Below, piece by piece: positions 1 through 8,873 of a DNA stretch of 64,000 bases. The stretch comes from Nocardioidaceae bacterium (GTDB lineage Bacteria > Actinomycetota > Actinomycetes > Propionibacteriales > Nocardioidaceae): positions 2,281,827 to 2,345,826 of the forward strand of contig CP076053.1 of the NCBI GenBank assembly GCA_018672315.1, written 5' to 3'. The notes beneath the pieces were generated by a model. The model saw only the letters and a list, made by a program, of their open reading frames with translations, did no database searches and was not told the DNA's origin. A program made the position numbers and the translations under genes. Each line of letters begins with the position of its first letter. Positions within the stretch are counted from its first letter, which is position 1.

Positions 1-964
1 CGCAGGTGAACATCGTGGTGAACATGTTGGCCGGCACCTCGGCGTAGTCGAGCACGATCGCGGCCCAGAACTCGACGTTCGTCTCGAGCACCCGGTCGGG
101 ACGACGCTCGCGCAGCTCGGCGAGAGCGGCCTTCTCCAGCGCCTCGGCGACCTCGTAACGCGGGGCGCCGAGCTCCTTCGCGGTGCGACGCAGCACCCGG
201 GCCCGGGGGTCCTCGGCGCGGTAGACGCGGTGGCCGAAGCCCATCAGGCGCTCGCCGTCGTCGAGCAGCTTCTTGACGTACGCGCCCGCGTCGCCGGACT
301 GCTCGACGTCCTCGATCATGCCGAGCACCCGCGAGGGGGCCCCACCGTGCAGCGGGCCGGACATCGCACCGATGGCGCCGGAGAACGCCGCGGCCACGTC
401 GGCGCCGGTCGAGGTGATCACACGGGCGGTGAAGGTCGAGGCGTTCATGCCGTGCTCGGCCGCGGAGGACCAGTAGGCGTCGATGGCCTTGACGTGGTCG
501 GGGTCGGCCTCGCCCTTCCAGCGGGTCAGGAACTTCTCCGCCAGCGTGCTGCCCTTGTCGACCTCGTGCTGGGGCACGATCGGCTTGCCGATGCCGCGGG
601 CGGCCTGGCCGGCGTAGGAGAGCACCATGACCGCGATCCGCGCGAGGTCCTCGCGCGCCTGCTCGTCGGAGATGTCGTAGGTGTGGCGCATGCCCAGCTG
701 CGGCCCGAGCATCGCCACGCCGGCCTGCACGTCGGCGCGCACGTCGCCGGTGTGGATCGGGATGTTGTACGGCTCCGCGGGCGGCAGGCCCGGGTCGTAC
801 GCCCCGTCGATGAGGAGGCCCCAGACCTTCTCGAAGGGGACCCGGCCGACCAGGTCCTCGATGTCGACGCCGCGGTAGCGCAGCGACGAGCCCTCCTTGT
901 CGGGCTCGGCGATCTCGCTCTCGAAGGCGACGACGCCTTCCAGGCCGTGGTGGACCTCGGTCAT
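1..964 (-). CDS. Citrate synthase (CitA / citrate synthase 2 type), 3' end off window
   Basis: Condenses oxaloacetate and acetyl-CoA to citrate at the entry of the TCA cycle, in the cytosol. The frame starts at ATG 964 and runs off the left edge after about 321 codons, so the C-terminus is missing. Visible family motifs are GPLHGGAPSRVLGMIED (oxaloacetate-binding and catalytic His), FGHRVYRAEDPRA (second catalytic His) and NVEFWAAIVLDYAEVP, where the catalytic Asp of most citrate synthases is expected but Glu is read. Divergent from pdxH, a pairing I recall from other actinobacteria. A methylcitrate synthase role cannot be excluded, but the sequence resembles the actinobacterial second citrate synthase more. 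Confidence 0.88.
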   Translation of the reverse strand, partial: MTEVHHGLEGVVAFESEIAEPDKEGSSLRYRGVDIEDLVGRVPFEKVWGLLIDGAYDPGLPPAEPYNIPIHTGDVRADVQAGVAMLGPQLGMRHTYDISDEQAREDLARIAVMVLSYAGQAARGIGKPIVPQHEVDKGSTLAEKFLTRWKGEADPDHVKAIDAYWSSAAEHGMNASTFTARVITSTGADVAAAFSGAIGAMSGPLHGGAPSRVLGMIEDVEQSGDAGAYVKKLLDDGERLMGFGHRVYRAEDPRARVLRRTAKELGAPRYEVAEALEKAALAELRERRPDRVLETNVEFWAAIVLDYAEVPANMFTTMFTC

Positions 965-1140
965 GGGTTCTCCTGTCGTCTCGACGCGAGCCGTACGGGT
1001 GGTCGGTCGCGTCCTCGTCGAACTGGTCGGTATCAGCGCTCCGGCGCATTCTGCCGTGCGCCGTCGAGCCCCGCAGCACCGGCCGCGATTCGTCCCCGCC
1101 ACGTCTCGCGAGGGATCACCGGGCCCACTAGCCTGGCGCC

Positions 1141-1794
1141 GTGCCCGACTACGAGGACCTGCGCGTCAGCTATTCACGTGACGAGCTCGACGAGACCTCC
1201 GCGCCGGCGGCCCCCTGGGAGCTGTTCGACCGCTGGTTCGACGCCGCGCAGGGCGCAGGGCTCCCCGAGCCCAACGCGATGACGCTCGCCACCGTCGACG
1301 GGCGCGGCCGGCCCCACGTGCGCACGGTGCTGCTGAAGGGGATGGAGCAGGTCGGCCCGTCCGATCGCGCACCGGTCTTCTACAGCAACCGTCGCTCCGA
1401 CAAGGGCAGCCAGCTCGCAGGCAACCCGGCGTGCGCGCTCCTGTTCACCTGGCTGCAGCTCGAGCGGCAGGTGCGCCTCGAGGGCACGGTGACCGAGCTG
1501 TCCGAGGAGCGCTCCGACGCGTACTTCGCGAGCCGGCCCCGCGGCTCCCAGCTCGGTGCGTGGGCCTCACCGCAGTCTCAGGTGGTGATGGGTCGTGAGG
1601 ACCTCGAGCGCCGCTACGCCGCGGTCGAGCAGCGGTACGCAGGCCAACCCGTGCCGCGTCCGGCCTACTGGGGCGGGTGGCGGGTCGACGTCGCCTGCAT
1701 CGAGTTCTGGCAGGGCCGTGGCAGCCGGATGCACGACCGGCTGCGCTACCGCCACGAGGCGGACGGGTGGCACCGGGAGCGCCTCGGGCCGTGA
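1141..1794 (+). CDS. pdxH: Pyridoxamine 5'-phosphate oxidase
   Basis: FMN-dependent enzyme that oxidises pyridoxamine/pyridoxine 5'-phosphate to pyridoxal 5'-phosphate in vitamin B6 salvage; cytosolic. The 217-residue length fits the family. The split-barrel core reads NAMTLATVDGRGRPHVRTVLLKG, FYSNRRSDKGSQLAGNP and VRLEGTVTELSEE, and the diagnostic C-terminal motif reads FWQGRGSRMHDRLRY, which contacts PLP and FMN. The GTG start has no Shine-Dalgarno but follows TAGCCT (1129-1134) by six bases, which suggests a leaderless mRNA. Divergent from the citrate synthase gene. Confidence 0.95.
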   Translation: MPDYEDLRVSYSRDELDETSAPAAPWELFDRWFDAAQGAGLPEPNAMTLATVDGRGRPHVRTVLLKGMEQVGPSDRAPVFYSNRRSDKGSQLAGNPACALLFTWLQLERQVRLEGTVTELSEERSDAYFASRPRGSQLGAWASPQSQVVMGREDLERRYAAVEQRYAGQPVPRPAYWGGWRVDVACIEFWQGRGSRMHDRLRYRHEADGWHRERLGP

Positions 1795-1871
1795 CGCGGT
1801 GATCTGGACCGCGGCACGATTCTCCGCCGCCGGGTGCGGGCACACCTCCAGGTGAATCCCCAGGAGGCTCC

Positions 1872-2585
1872 ATGGCAGACGACCTGCACCCCGACACCCC
1901 GACCGTCACGATCCGCCCGCGGTGGACCTGGGCGGGTGTCGCGCTGCTCGCGCTGGGAGTCGGCCTGCTCGGTGCCGCCGCCATCTCCTTGCTGTGGCCG
2001 CTCGCGATCGCGGGTGCGGTGCTGGTCGTGCTGGGCGCCGGTGCGGCCTACCGGGGCAACCTCTACCGCGACGCCCGCATGCACCAGTCGCCGCGACAGG
2101 TGGCCTCGGAGATCGACGACAACCAGGCCGTCGAGGTCGTCGATCCCGACGCCCGTGTGGTGGACCCGGAGGTCCGCGCCATCGCGAGGGAGGCCCACGA
2201 GACCAAGCGTGCGGCCCTCGGCGCCGAGCGCGGACCGCTGGAGGTCGCCCCGCTGGGCATCGGTCTGCTCCTCGCGGTCGCCCTCTGGCTCGCGATCACG
2301 CAGGGCCTGGTGCCCTTCACCGAGGAGGGTCGCGACACCCGCAACCTCGACATCGCCGTCGCCATCCCGTTGGCGCTCGCCGCCTTCGGTCTGCGCAACA
2401 GCTTCGGCAGGCTGCCCGCGTACGTGGTGGTGCTGGCGTGCGGGGTCGCCCTCGTCGCGCTGGCGATCTTCTCCGACCATGCGGCGGAGTGGACGATGTA
2501 CAGCCAGCTGATCAGCGGCATCCTGGTGTTCGTCGGCGCGGCGTTGGCGATCGGTCGCAACGGGATCGCAACCTTGGGCCGGTGA
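1872..2585 (+). CDS. Four- or five-helix membrane protein of unknown function
   Basis: I do not recognise a named family. The 237-residue product has a pair of hydrophobic helices near residues 20-57, a charged hydrophilic middle (about 60-120) and three further hydrophobic stretches from about 122 to the C-terminus (GIGLLLAVALWLAITQGL, IAVAIPLALAAFGLR, VVVLACGVALVALAIF, ISGILVFVGAALAIG). It is therefore an integral membrane protein with a central soluble segment. A Shine-Dalgarno (CCAGGAGG) precedes the ATG by six bases. It follows pdxH by 77 bases on the same strand and may be co-transcribed, but nothing links the functions. Confidence 0.7.
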   Translation: MADDLHPDTPTVTIRPRWTWAGVALLALGVGLLGAAAISLLWPLAIAGAVLVVLGAGAAYRGNLYRDARMHQSPRQVASEIDDNQAVEVVDPDARVVDPEVRAIAREAHETKRAALGAERGPLEVAPLGIGLLLAVALWLAITQGLVPFTEEGRDTRNLDIAVAIPLALAAFGLRNSFGRLPAYVVVLACGVALVALAIFSDHAAEWTMYSQLISGILVFVGAALAIGRNGIATLGR

Positions 2586-2656
2586 GTCGAGCCTGTGGAG
2601 ATCGACGCGTCCGAGGTTAGGTTGAGGGTCCGCGTCCGTCGTCGAGAGGATCCACC

Positions 2657-3103
2657 GTGTCCGAGAAGGACCCCGCCCTGCGGTCGCTCGAGCACGAGGT
2701 GACGCGTCTGGCACGCCGGTTGCGCCGCGTCGCGACCGAGCGGGCCCGCCTGCTCGACCCGGCCGTGCAGCCGACGGGGTGGTCGATCCTGGTCACGCTC
2801 TACCGCCAGGGTGCACAGCGTCAGAGCGAGCTGTGCGACGAGCTGCGGCTCGACAAGGGTGCGGTCAGCCGGCAGATCACGGCTCTCGCCGAGCTGGGCC
2901 TGGTCGAGCGTACGCCCGATCCCGACGACCGCCGCGCCTCGACCGTGACGCTGAGCGACGACGCCACGTTGCGCATCAAGCGCATCGAGTCCGACGCCCG
3001 TCGGTGGTACGACGGCCACTTCGACGACTGGTCCGCCGAGGAGATCGAACGGGTCGCGGAGGACCTCGCCCGCTACAACGAGGTCTTCGAGCACGAGGTC
3101 TGA
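2657..3103 (+). CDS. MarR-family transcriptional regulator
   Basis: Winged-helix DNA-binding dimer of 148 residues with a GTG start. The recognition helix region reads QSELCDELRLDKGAVSRQITALAELGLVERTPDPDDRR, followed by the wing segment ASTVTLSDDATLRI, which is the MarR signature order. The C-terminal helices (about residues 120-148) form the usual dimer interface. The neighbouring alpha-glucosidase is convergent, so no target gene is evident from position; autoregulation is the family default. No ligand can be inferred. Confidence 0.88.
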   Translation: MSEKDPALRSLEHEVTRLARRLRRVATERARLLDPAVQPTGWSILVTLYRQGAQRQSELCDELRLDKGAVSRQITALAELGLVERTPDPDDRRASTVTLSDDATLRIKRIESDARRWYDGHFDDWSAEEIERVAEDLARYNEVFEHEV

Positions 3104-3151
3104 GCAGGCCCGCGTACGCCGGACCCGCTCAGAGCCTGCCGCTCGCGGGGC

Positions 3152-4750
3152 TCAGCGGCGCAGCCACACGACGGTGTCCGCGGGGAGCATGCCGTCGTCG
3201 AGGGGGCCGCTGGACAGCAGCACGTCGCCATCCGGCAGGTCGACCGCGTCCGTGCCGGTGTTGAGGAGCACGTGCACGTCGCCTCGGGTGAAGGACAGCA
3301 CCGCGGTGCCCTGCTCGGTGGGGTCGTCCAGCTCCACGCTGGTGTCGAGGTCGAGCTGCTCACGGCGTACGCGCAGGGCCTCGCGGTAGAACTCCAGCGT
3401 CGAGTCCTTCTCACCGGTCTGCGCCTCGACGCTCATGCTGTCCCAGTCCGTCGGCTGGGGGAGCCACGGCTGCCCCTCGCCCGGGCCGAACCCGAAGGGC
3501 GGCTCGGCGCCGGACCAGGGGATCGGCACCCGGCAGCCGTCGCGGCCCTCGTTCTGGCCACGGTGGAAGGCGGGGTCCTCGCGGTCCTCCTTCGGCACCA
3601 CGACCTCCTCCAGGCCGAGCTCCTCGCCCTGGTAGAGGTAGGTCGAGCCGGGCAGCGCGAGGATCGTCGCGGTCAGTGCGCGTGCTCGGGCGAGGCCCTC
3701 GGACCCGGCGCCGAAACGCGTCGGGTGGCGTACGACGTCGTGGTTGGACAGCACCCAGGTCGGCGCCGCGCCCACGGGCTCGACGGCCCGGTAGGTCTCC
3801 TCGATGATGCGGCGGAACTCCCCGGCGCCCCAGGTGCCGCCGAGGAAGTGGAAGTTGAAGGCCTGGTGGTACTCGTCGGGGCGCACGTACAGCGCGAGCC
3901 GCTCGGCGTCGGGCGCCCAGGCCTCGGCGACCATCATGCGGTCGTCGTACTCGTCGAGCACGGCCCGCCAGCGGCGCCAGATCTGGTGCACGCCGTCCTG
4001 GTCCCAGAACGGGCCCTTGTTGACGCCCTCGATCATGTACTGCCGCTCCTGCTCGTCGGTCGAGGGCAGTCCCTCGGCCTTGACGAGACCGTGCGCCACG
4101 TCGACGCGGAAGCCGTCGACGCCGCGGTCGAGCCAGAAGCGCAGCACCGAGTCGAACTCGTCGCCGACCTCGGGGTGGGTCCAGTCGAGGTCGGGCTGGG
4201 AGGTGTCGAAGATGTGGAGATACCACTGTCCGTCCTCCACCCGGGTCCAGGCGTCGCCGCCGAAGACCGACTGCCAGTTGTTCGGCGGCTGGGAGCCGTC
4301 CTCGCCGAGGCCGTCGCGGAAGATGTAGCGCGCGCGCTCGGGCGACCCGGGGCCGGCCTCGAGGGCGGCCTGGAACCAGACGTGGTCGGAGGAGGTGTGG
4401 TTCGGCACCACGTCGACGATGACCTTGAGGCCGAGCTCGTGGGCGCGCTCGCGCAGCGCGTCGAAGTCCTCGAGCGACCCGAAACGCGGGTCGACGTCGC
4501 GGTAGTCGGCGACGTCGTAGCCGTGGTCGTGCTGCGGCGAGGTGTAGAACGGCGTGATCCACAGGGCGTCGACACCCAGCTCGGCGAGGTGCCCCAGGCG
4601 CGAGGTGATGCCCGGCAGGTCGCCCAGGCCGTCGCCGTCGGCGTCGGCGAACGAGCGCACGTACACCTGGTAGATGACGGCGTCGCGCCACCAGGGGGCG
4701 GTGCCGGGGGCGGTCCGGGGCGTACGCGTCGCAGCGCTGGAGTCGGTCAT
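3152..4750 (-). CDS. GH13 alpha-glucosidase / oligo-1,6-glucosidase type
   Basis: Cytosolic glycoside hydrolase family 13 enzyme of 532 residues, probably releasing glucose from short malto- or isomalto-oligosaccharides. The TIM-barrel motifs appear in order: DALWITPFYTSPQHDHGYDV, DVVPNHTSSDHVWF (region I), GVDGFRVDVAHGL with the catalytic Asp (region II), MMVAEAW with the acid/base Glu (region III) and LSNHDVVRH with the transition-state Asp (region IV). ATG 4750 lies downstream of GAGGGG. The preceding bases (TTGATCGATCCAACA) are AT-rich for this genome and may hold the promoter. Exact linkage specificity, including trehalose or sucrose, cannot be read from the sequence. Confidence 0.9.
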   Translation of the reverse strand: MTDSSAATRTPRTAPGTAPWWRDAVIYQVYVRSFADADGDGLGDLPGITSRLGHLAELGVDALWITPFYTSPQHDHGYDVADYRDVDPRFGSLEDFDALRERAHELGLKVIVDVVPNHTSSDHVWFQAALEAGPGSPERARYIFRDGLGEDGSQPPNNWQSVFGGDAWTRVEDGQWYLHIFDTSQPDLDWTHPEVGDEFDSVLRFWLDRGVDGFRVDVAHGLVKAEGLPSTDEQERQYMIEGVNKGPFWDQDGVHQIWRRWRAVLDEYDDRMMVAEAWAPDAERLALYVRPDEYHQAFNFHFLGGTWGAGEFRRIIEETYRAVEPVGAAPTWVLSNHDVVRHPTRFGAGSEGLARARALTATILALPGSTYLYQGEELGLEEVVVPKEDREDPAFHRGQNEGRDGCRVPIPWSGAEPPFGFGPGEGQPWLPQPTDWDSMSVEAQTGEKDSTLEFYREALRVRREQLDLDTSVELDDPTEQGTAVLSFTRGDVHVLLNTGTDAVDLPDGDVLLSSGPLDDGMLPADTVVWLRR

Positions 4751-4800
4751 CCCCTCATGATGCCAGCAATGTTGGATCGATCAAAAAGCGCCGGTGCCCC

Positions 4801-5565
4801 TCAGGTGAACTGCTCCGGGTCGACCACGATCCAGGTCTGCTCGGCGGCACCGAGGAGCTCCCCGGCCGCGTCGTAGAGGCTCGTGGCCGTCTGGATGCGT
4901 CGGCCCGAGCGACCTCGCTCCTCGGCGACGACGACGTGACGGTCGCCGATGCGCGGCAGTCGCAGCACCTGTGCGGTCATCTCGCCGAGCACGATGGGCT
5001 GCTCCTCGATGTGCGCGGCCCAGCCGCCCGCGCAGTCCAGAGCCGTCCACGTCGTCGCGAGCGAGACCTCCGCGCCGTCCTCGCCCGGCTCGGCGTCCTC
5101 GGGGTCGGCGCCGTGGCGCGGCAGCTCGTCGGTGGCGATCCAGGCCGCGGCCACCCGCGGGCGCCCCTCGACGGCGGGTGGGACCTCGCCGGGGGAGATG
5201 TGGAGGCCCTTGTCCGATCCCGTGCCGCAGCCGAAGCAGCCGGCGAACGGGTGCTGCAGCAGACCCTTGAACCGCGACTCGGCGCGTCCGGCGGCCTTGA
5301 GCGCGACGGGCGCCACGGGCTCGGGACGTCGCTCGTCCTCGCGGCGGGCGCGGGCGACCAGGCCGTCGGGCTCGCAGAGCTGGACCCCCTCGTCGTCGCG
5401 GACGACGTCGTGGTCGGTGTCCAGTCGCGGCGGGGCGTTCAGGCGGACCGTGTACGCGGCGCCGTCGACGCCGAAGGCGGCGTCGACGAGCGAGCCGGCG
5501 ACGAACCCGCCGTTGGCGGAGCGCGGCGGACCCTGGAACCGAGCGGCGAACCTCAGAGCAGACAT
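4801..5565 (-). CDS. Hotdog-fold / thioesterase-superfamily-like protein
   Basis: A 254-residue protein starting MSALRFAARFQGPPRSANGGFVAG, a start typical of a family of acyl-CoA thioesterase-like proteins in actinobacteria. A Cys-rich motif HPFAGCFGCGTGSDKGLHI lies near residue 125 and resembles the zinc-less CFGCG segment seen in PaaI-like hotdog proteins. The C-terminal half (IATDELPRHG..., then TSLYDAAGELLGAAEQTWIVV) fits a second hotdog repeat. Substrate unknown. The stop is about 50 bases from the glucosidase start on the same strand, so co-transcription is possible. Confidence 0.6.
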   Translation of the reverse strand: MSALRFAARFQGPPRSANGGFVAGSLVDAAFGVDGAAYTVRLNAPPRLDTDHDVVRDDEGVQLCEPDGLVARARREDERRPEPVAPVALKAAGRAESRFKGLLQHPFAGCFGCGTGSDKGLHISPGEVPPAVEGRPRVAAAWIATDELPRHGADPEDAEPGEDGAEVSLATTWTALDCAGGWAAHIEEQPIVLGEMTAQVLRLPRIGDRHVVVAEERGRSGRRIQTATSLYDAAGELLGAAEQTWIVVDPEQFT

Positions 5566-5656
5566 GACCTCGGTGTACCCCGGTCCCCCCGGTGGGCACG
5601 CGGGTCCTGCGTGACCAATCCCACCCCTGCGGGGGGTGCGTCCAGCGGTCCTGCTC

Positions 5657-6982
5657 TCAGCCGTCCTTCATGGCCGAGAGCCGGTCCAGGGCCTCCTGGC
5701 GCTCGGCCTTGTGGTCCAGGATCGGCTCGGGGTAGTCGTCGGTGCCGTACTCGGGGATCCAGCGGCGTCGGTAGACCTCGTCCGGGTCGTACTTCTCGCC
5801 CTGGGTGTCGGGGTTGAAGATCCGGAAGAACGGCTGCGCGTCGGTGCCGGAGCCCGCCGCCCACTGCCAGTTCATGAAGTTGCTCGACAGGTCCCCGTCG
5901 ACGAGGTGGTCGTAGAAGAACTTCGCGCCCACCCGCCAGTCGACGTGCAGGTCCTTGACCAGGAAGCTGGCACAGAGCATGCGGACCCGGTTGTGCATCG
6001 TGCCGGTCGCGAGCAGCTCGCGCATCCCCGCGTCGACCATCGGGAAGCCCGTACGCCCCTCCTTCCACGCCTGGACCTTCTCGCCGGGGTCGTCCCACTC
6101 CATCCGTTCGAACTCGGTGCGCCACGACTCGCGGACGACCCGCGGCTCGCGCCACATGACGTCGGCGTAGAACTCGCGCCACCCGATCTCGGAGCGGAAG
6201 GAGGCGGCGTGCTTGCCGTGCATGCCCTTGAGGTCGGTGAGCAGCGTGCGCGGGTGGATCTCCCCCCAGCGAAGGTGCGGGCTGAGCCCGGAGGTGCCGT
6301 TGCGGTCCATGCGGTCGCGGTCGTCGTCGTACCCCTCGAGCCGGTCCAGGAAGTCCCGCCACCGACGTCGGGCGGCCTCCTCGCCCACCTCGTCGAGGTC
6401 GAGCTCGGGCGGCACGTCGTCGCAGGTCGGGAAGTCCTCGGAGTCGACCTCGAGCCACGTCTGCCGCGTCCCGATCCGGGGGAAGGCGTCCTCGTAGCCG
6501 TGCTGGGCCCAGGCCCGGCCGAACGGGCTGTAGACCTGGTAGCCGGTGCCCTGCTTGGTCAGGATCGTGCCCGGGTCGATGGCGTACGGCGAGCCGGTCG
6601 CCTCGAGGGTGACCTCGTCCTCGGCGAGGGTGTTGCGCACGTGCTCGTCGCGCTTCATCCCGTACGGCGCGAAGTCCTCGGCGATGTGCACCGAGGTGGC
6701 ACCGGTCTCACGCGCCAGGTCGGTCAGCACGTCGGCGGGCTTGCCGCGGCGTACGACGAGGTGGCCGTTCAAGGACTCGTCCAGCTTGCGCAGGCTCTCG
6801 CACATCCACGCCCGACGCGCTGGTCCAGCGGGGTTCCACAGCGCGTCGTCCCAGATGAAGAGGGGGAGCACGCCGTCCCCGCTCGCGGCGTCGGAGGCGG
6901 CCAGCAGTGCCGGGTTGTCGTGGAGCCGCAGGTCACGGCGGAACCACATGATCGCGGGGGCACCGGAGGAGGAGTCGGCCAT
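5657..6982 (-). CDS. phr: Deoxyribodipyrimidine photolyase (cryptochrome/photolyase family)
   Basis: Light-driven repair of UV cyclobutane dimers in DNA. From ATG 6982 the protein has 441 residues. The N-terminal antenna domain begins APAIMWFRRDLRLHDNPALL. The FAD-binding C-terminal domain shows GWREFYADVMW, GRTGFPMVDAGMRELLATG, MHNRVRMLCASFLVKDL and NFMNWQWAAGSGTDAQPFFR, all canonical for class I photolyases. An upstream GTG (7114) exists in frame but would run through the divergent ideR start, so the internal ATG matching the family start was chosen. The 88-base gap to ideR must hold both promoters. Confidence 0.93.
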   Translation of the reverse strand: MADSSSGAPAIMWFRRDLRLHDNPALLAASDAASGDGVLPLFIWDDALWNPAGPARRAWMCESLRKLDESLNGHLVVRRGKPADVLTDLARETGATSVHIAEDFAPYGMKRDEHVRNTLAEDEVTLEATGSPYAIDPGTILTKQGTGYQVYSPFGRAWAQHGYEDAFPRIGTRQTWLEVDSEDFPTCDDVPPELDLDEVGEEAARRRWRDFLDRLEGYDDDRDRMDRNGTSGLSPHLRWGEIHPRTLLTDLKGMHGKHAASFRSEIGWREFYADVMWREPRVVRESWRTEFERMEWDDPGEKVQAWKEGRTGFPMVDAGMRELLATGTMHNRVRMLCASFLVKDLHVDWRVGAKFFYDHLVDGDLSSNFMNWQWAAGSGTDAQPFFRIFNPDTQGEKYDPDEVYRRRWIPEYGTDDYPEPILDHKAERQEALDRLSAMKDG

Positions 6983-7070
6983 GGGGGACTGGTGCCCGGG
7001 GCGCCGGGTGGGCACACGCGGCCTGCGCCGTCGGGTGGGTCCGCGGACGTCCGTGGGGGAGGATGCAGGG

Positions 7071-7754
7071 GTGAGCGACCTGATCGACACCACCGAGATG
7101 TACCTGCGCACCATCTACGAGCTCGTGGAGGAGGACGTGCTGCCCCTCCGTGCCCGCATCGCCGAGCGGCTGCACCAGTCCGGGCCCACGGTCAGCCAGA
7201 CCGTCGCGCGCATGGAGCGCGACGGTCTCCTCACCGTCGAGGGCGACCGGCACCTGGAGCTGACCGACACCGGTCAGGCCCTGGCCGTGCGGGTGATGCG
7301 CAAGCACCGGTTGGCCGAGTGCATGCTCATCGACGTCATCGGGCTGCAGTGGGACCAGGTGCACGCCGAGGCGTGCCGCTGGGAGCACGTGATGAGCGAG
7401 GCCGTGGAGCGGCGCCTCCTGGAGATCCTCGACCACCCGACGACCTCGCCGTACGGCAACCCGATCCCCGGCCTGGACGAGCTGGGGGAGACCGCCGCCG
7501 CCGAGGGCGTGGGCGAGGCGCGGCCGCTGCCCGAGGTGGCCGGCGCGGAGCCGATCTCGGTGCTCGTGCGCCGCATCGGCGAGGAGCTGCAGAAGGACGA
7601 GCAGGTGATGCGCGTGCTGCAGCGCGTGGGCGCCGTGCCCGACACGGTCGTGACGGTGTCCTCGGCCCCGGGCGGGGTGCTCGTCGGCTCGGGCGGGGAG
7701 ACCGCTGAGGTGGACGAGGACGCGGCCGCGCACCTGTTCGTGAGTCCGGTCTAG
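7071..7754 (+). CDS. ideR: Iron-dependent repressor IdeR (DtxR family)
   Basis: Fe(II)-activated global repressor of iron uptake. The GTG start at 7071 gives 227 residues beginning MSDLIDTTEMYLRTIYEL, nearly the same as the mycobacterial IdeR start. The helix-turn-helix reads PLRARIAERLHQSGPTVSQ. Metal ligands of the DtxR type are visible in MRKHRLAE and EVHAEACRWEHVMSE-like text (here VHAEACRWEHVMSEAVE, with Cys, Glu and His). GNPIPGLDELGE leads to a C-terminal SH3-like domain. It diverges from phr. No clear iron box was seen elsewhere in the window. Confidence 0.93.
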   Translation: MSDLIDTTEMYLRTIYELVEEDVLPLRARIAERLHQSGPTVSQTVARMERDGLLTVEGDRHLELTDTGQALAVRVMRKHRLAECMLIDVIGLQWDQVHAEACRWEHVMSEAVERRLLEILDHPTTSPYGNPIPGLDELGETAAAEGVGEARPLPEVAGAEPISVLVRRIGEELQKDEQVMRVLQRVGAVPDTVVTVSSAPGGVLVGSGGETAEVDEDAAAHLFVSPV

Positions 7755-8596
7755 GACACCCGGGCGCGTTCGACCGTACGCACGAGGTCGCCCAGGAACT
7801 CGCTCGTGCCGGCCTCGACGACGAGGTCGGCCAGGTCGTCGCCGCGCGTCGTCCCGCGGTTGACGATGACGACGGGCGTGCCCTGCTTGGCGGCCTGCCG
7901 GACGAAGCGGAACCCGCTCATCACCGTCAGGCTCGAGCCGGCGACGAGCAGGGCCTGCGTACGCTCCACCGCCTCGATGACACGCTGCACCCTCGGCCTG
8001 GGCACGTTCTCGCCGAAGAACACCACGTCGGGCTTGAGCCGTCCGCCGCAGACCAGGCAGGGCGGCACCGCGAAGCCACGGGTGTCGTCCAGCTCGACGT
8101 CGCCGTCGGGGTTGACGGGCCGGTCGGCGTGACGGACGGCCCACGTGGGGTTGGCGGCGTCCATCCGGGCCTGCATCTCGGTGCGGCGGCTGAGCGCGCC
8201 GCAGTCGAGGCAGACGACCTCGGAGATGCGACCGTGCAGGGCGAGGGTGTCGGCGCCCGCCCGCTCGTGCAGGCCATCGACGTTCTGGGTGACCAGCAGG
8301 TCGACCGCGTCGAGCTCCTGAAGACGTGCGGCGGCCTCGTGGCCGGCGTTGGGGTCGGCGTAGCCCATGCGCCCCCACCCCAGGAAGCCGCGGGCCCAGT
8401 AGCGCTGGTGGGCCTCCGTGCTGCCGAGGAGCTGCTGGAACGTCATGGGCTGCCGGGGTGGCCGGCCCGGTCCGCGATAGTCGGGGATGCCGGAGTCCGT
8501 CGAGAGACCCGCACCGGTGAGCAGCACGAAGCGGCGGCTGCTCAGCAGCTCGAGCGCGGCCTCCCGCGTCGCGCTCGCCGTGGGGTCAGCGGCCAT
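7751..8596 (-). CDS. Sir2-family NAD-dependent protein deacylase
   Basis: Sirtuin that removes acyl groups from lysines using NAD+. The NAD-binding motif TGAGLSTDSGIPDYRGPGR lies near residue 22, with TQNVDGLHERAG and LHGRISEVVCLDCG following; the latter contains the catalytic His. A zinc site is formed by CLDC and CLVC. The start was set at ATG 8596; a GTG at 8611 would add five residues. The 3' end overlaps the ideR stop by four bases (convergent). The 5' end overlaps the DUF2277 gene by eleven bases, implying translational coupling. Confidence 0.9.
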   Translation of the reverse strand: MAADPTASATREAALELLSSRRFVLLTGAGLSTDSGIPDYRGPGRPPRQPMTFQQLLGSTEAHQRYWARGFLGWGRMGYADPNAGHEAAARLQELDAVDLLVTQNVDGLHERAGADTLALHGRISEVVCLDCGALSRRTEMQARMDAANPTWAVRHADRPVNPDGDVELDDTRGFAVPPCLVCGGRLKPDVVFFGENVPRPRVQRVIEAVERTQALLVAGSSLTVMSGFRFVRQAAKQGTPVVIVNRGTTRGDDLADLVVEAGTSEFLGDLVRTVERARVS

Positions 8597-8855
8597 ACCG
8601 CACGGCCGCACGGGCGCGGGCCTTCGCGGCCTCGACCTCGCGGTCCTTGGGAGGTGCCGGTGTCACCAGCTGCTCGAGCAGCTCGTCGGTGAGGCGGGCG
8701 ATGCCGGCGACGGCCGCGTCGAAGGCGGCCTGGTTGGCCTGCGACGGCTTCGTGGACCCGCTGATCTTGCGCACGTACTGCAGCGCAGCCGCCTCGATCT
8801 CCTCGGCGGTGGCGGGCGGCTCGAAGTTGTGGAGGGTGCGGATGTTGCGGCACAT
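8586..8855 (-). CDS. DUF2277 family small protein
   Basis: An 89-residue conserved actinobacterial/proteobacterial protein of unknown role. It begins MCRNIRTLHNFEPPATAEEI, the hallmark of DUF2277, and is largely helical (AALQYVRKISGSTKPSQANQ...). TACGCT lies six bases before the ATG, so the transcript may be leaderless. The next gene on the strand is the sirtuin, overlapping by eleven bases. No enzymatic motif is visible; the N-terminal MCRNI is invariant in my memory of the family. Confidence 0.82.
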   Translation of the reverse strand: MCRNIRTLHNFEPPATAEEIEAAALQYVRKISGSTKPSQANQAAFDAAVAGIARLTDELLEQLVTPAPPKDREVEAAKARARAAVRYGR

Positions 8856-8873
8856 GACCTCAGCGTACGGATC

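Noticed and set aside
2605-2640. GAGGTTAGGTTGAGG as an IdeR iron box upstream of the MarR gene
   Set aside because: Only one half of the 19-bp palindrome is similar; no symmetrical second half.
3272-4876. 534-codon open frame on the + strand opposite the alpha-glucosidase
   Set aside because: Antisense shadow; the minus strand has all GH13 motifs.
5636-7708. 690-codon + frame across the photolyase and ideR genes
   Set aside because: It spans two real genes in the wrong frames and lacks recognisable motifs.
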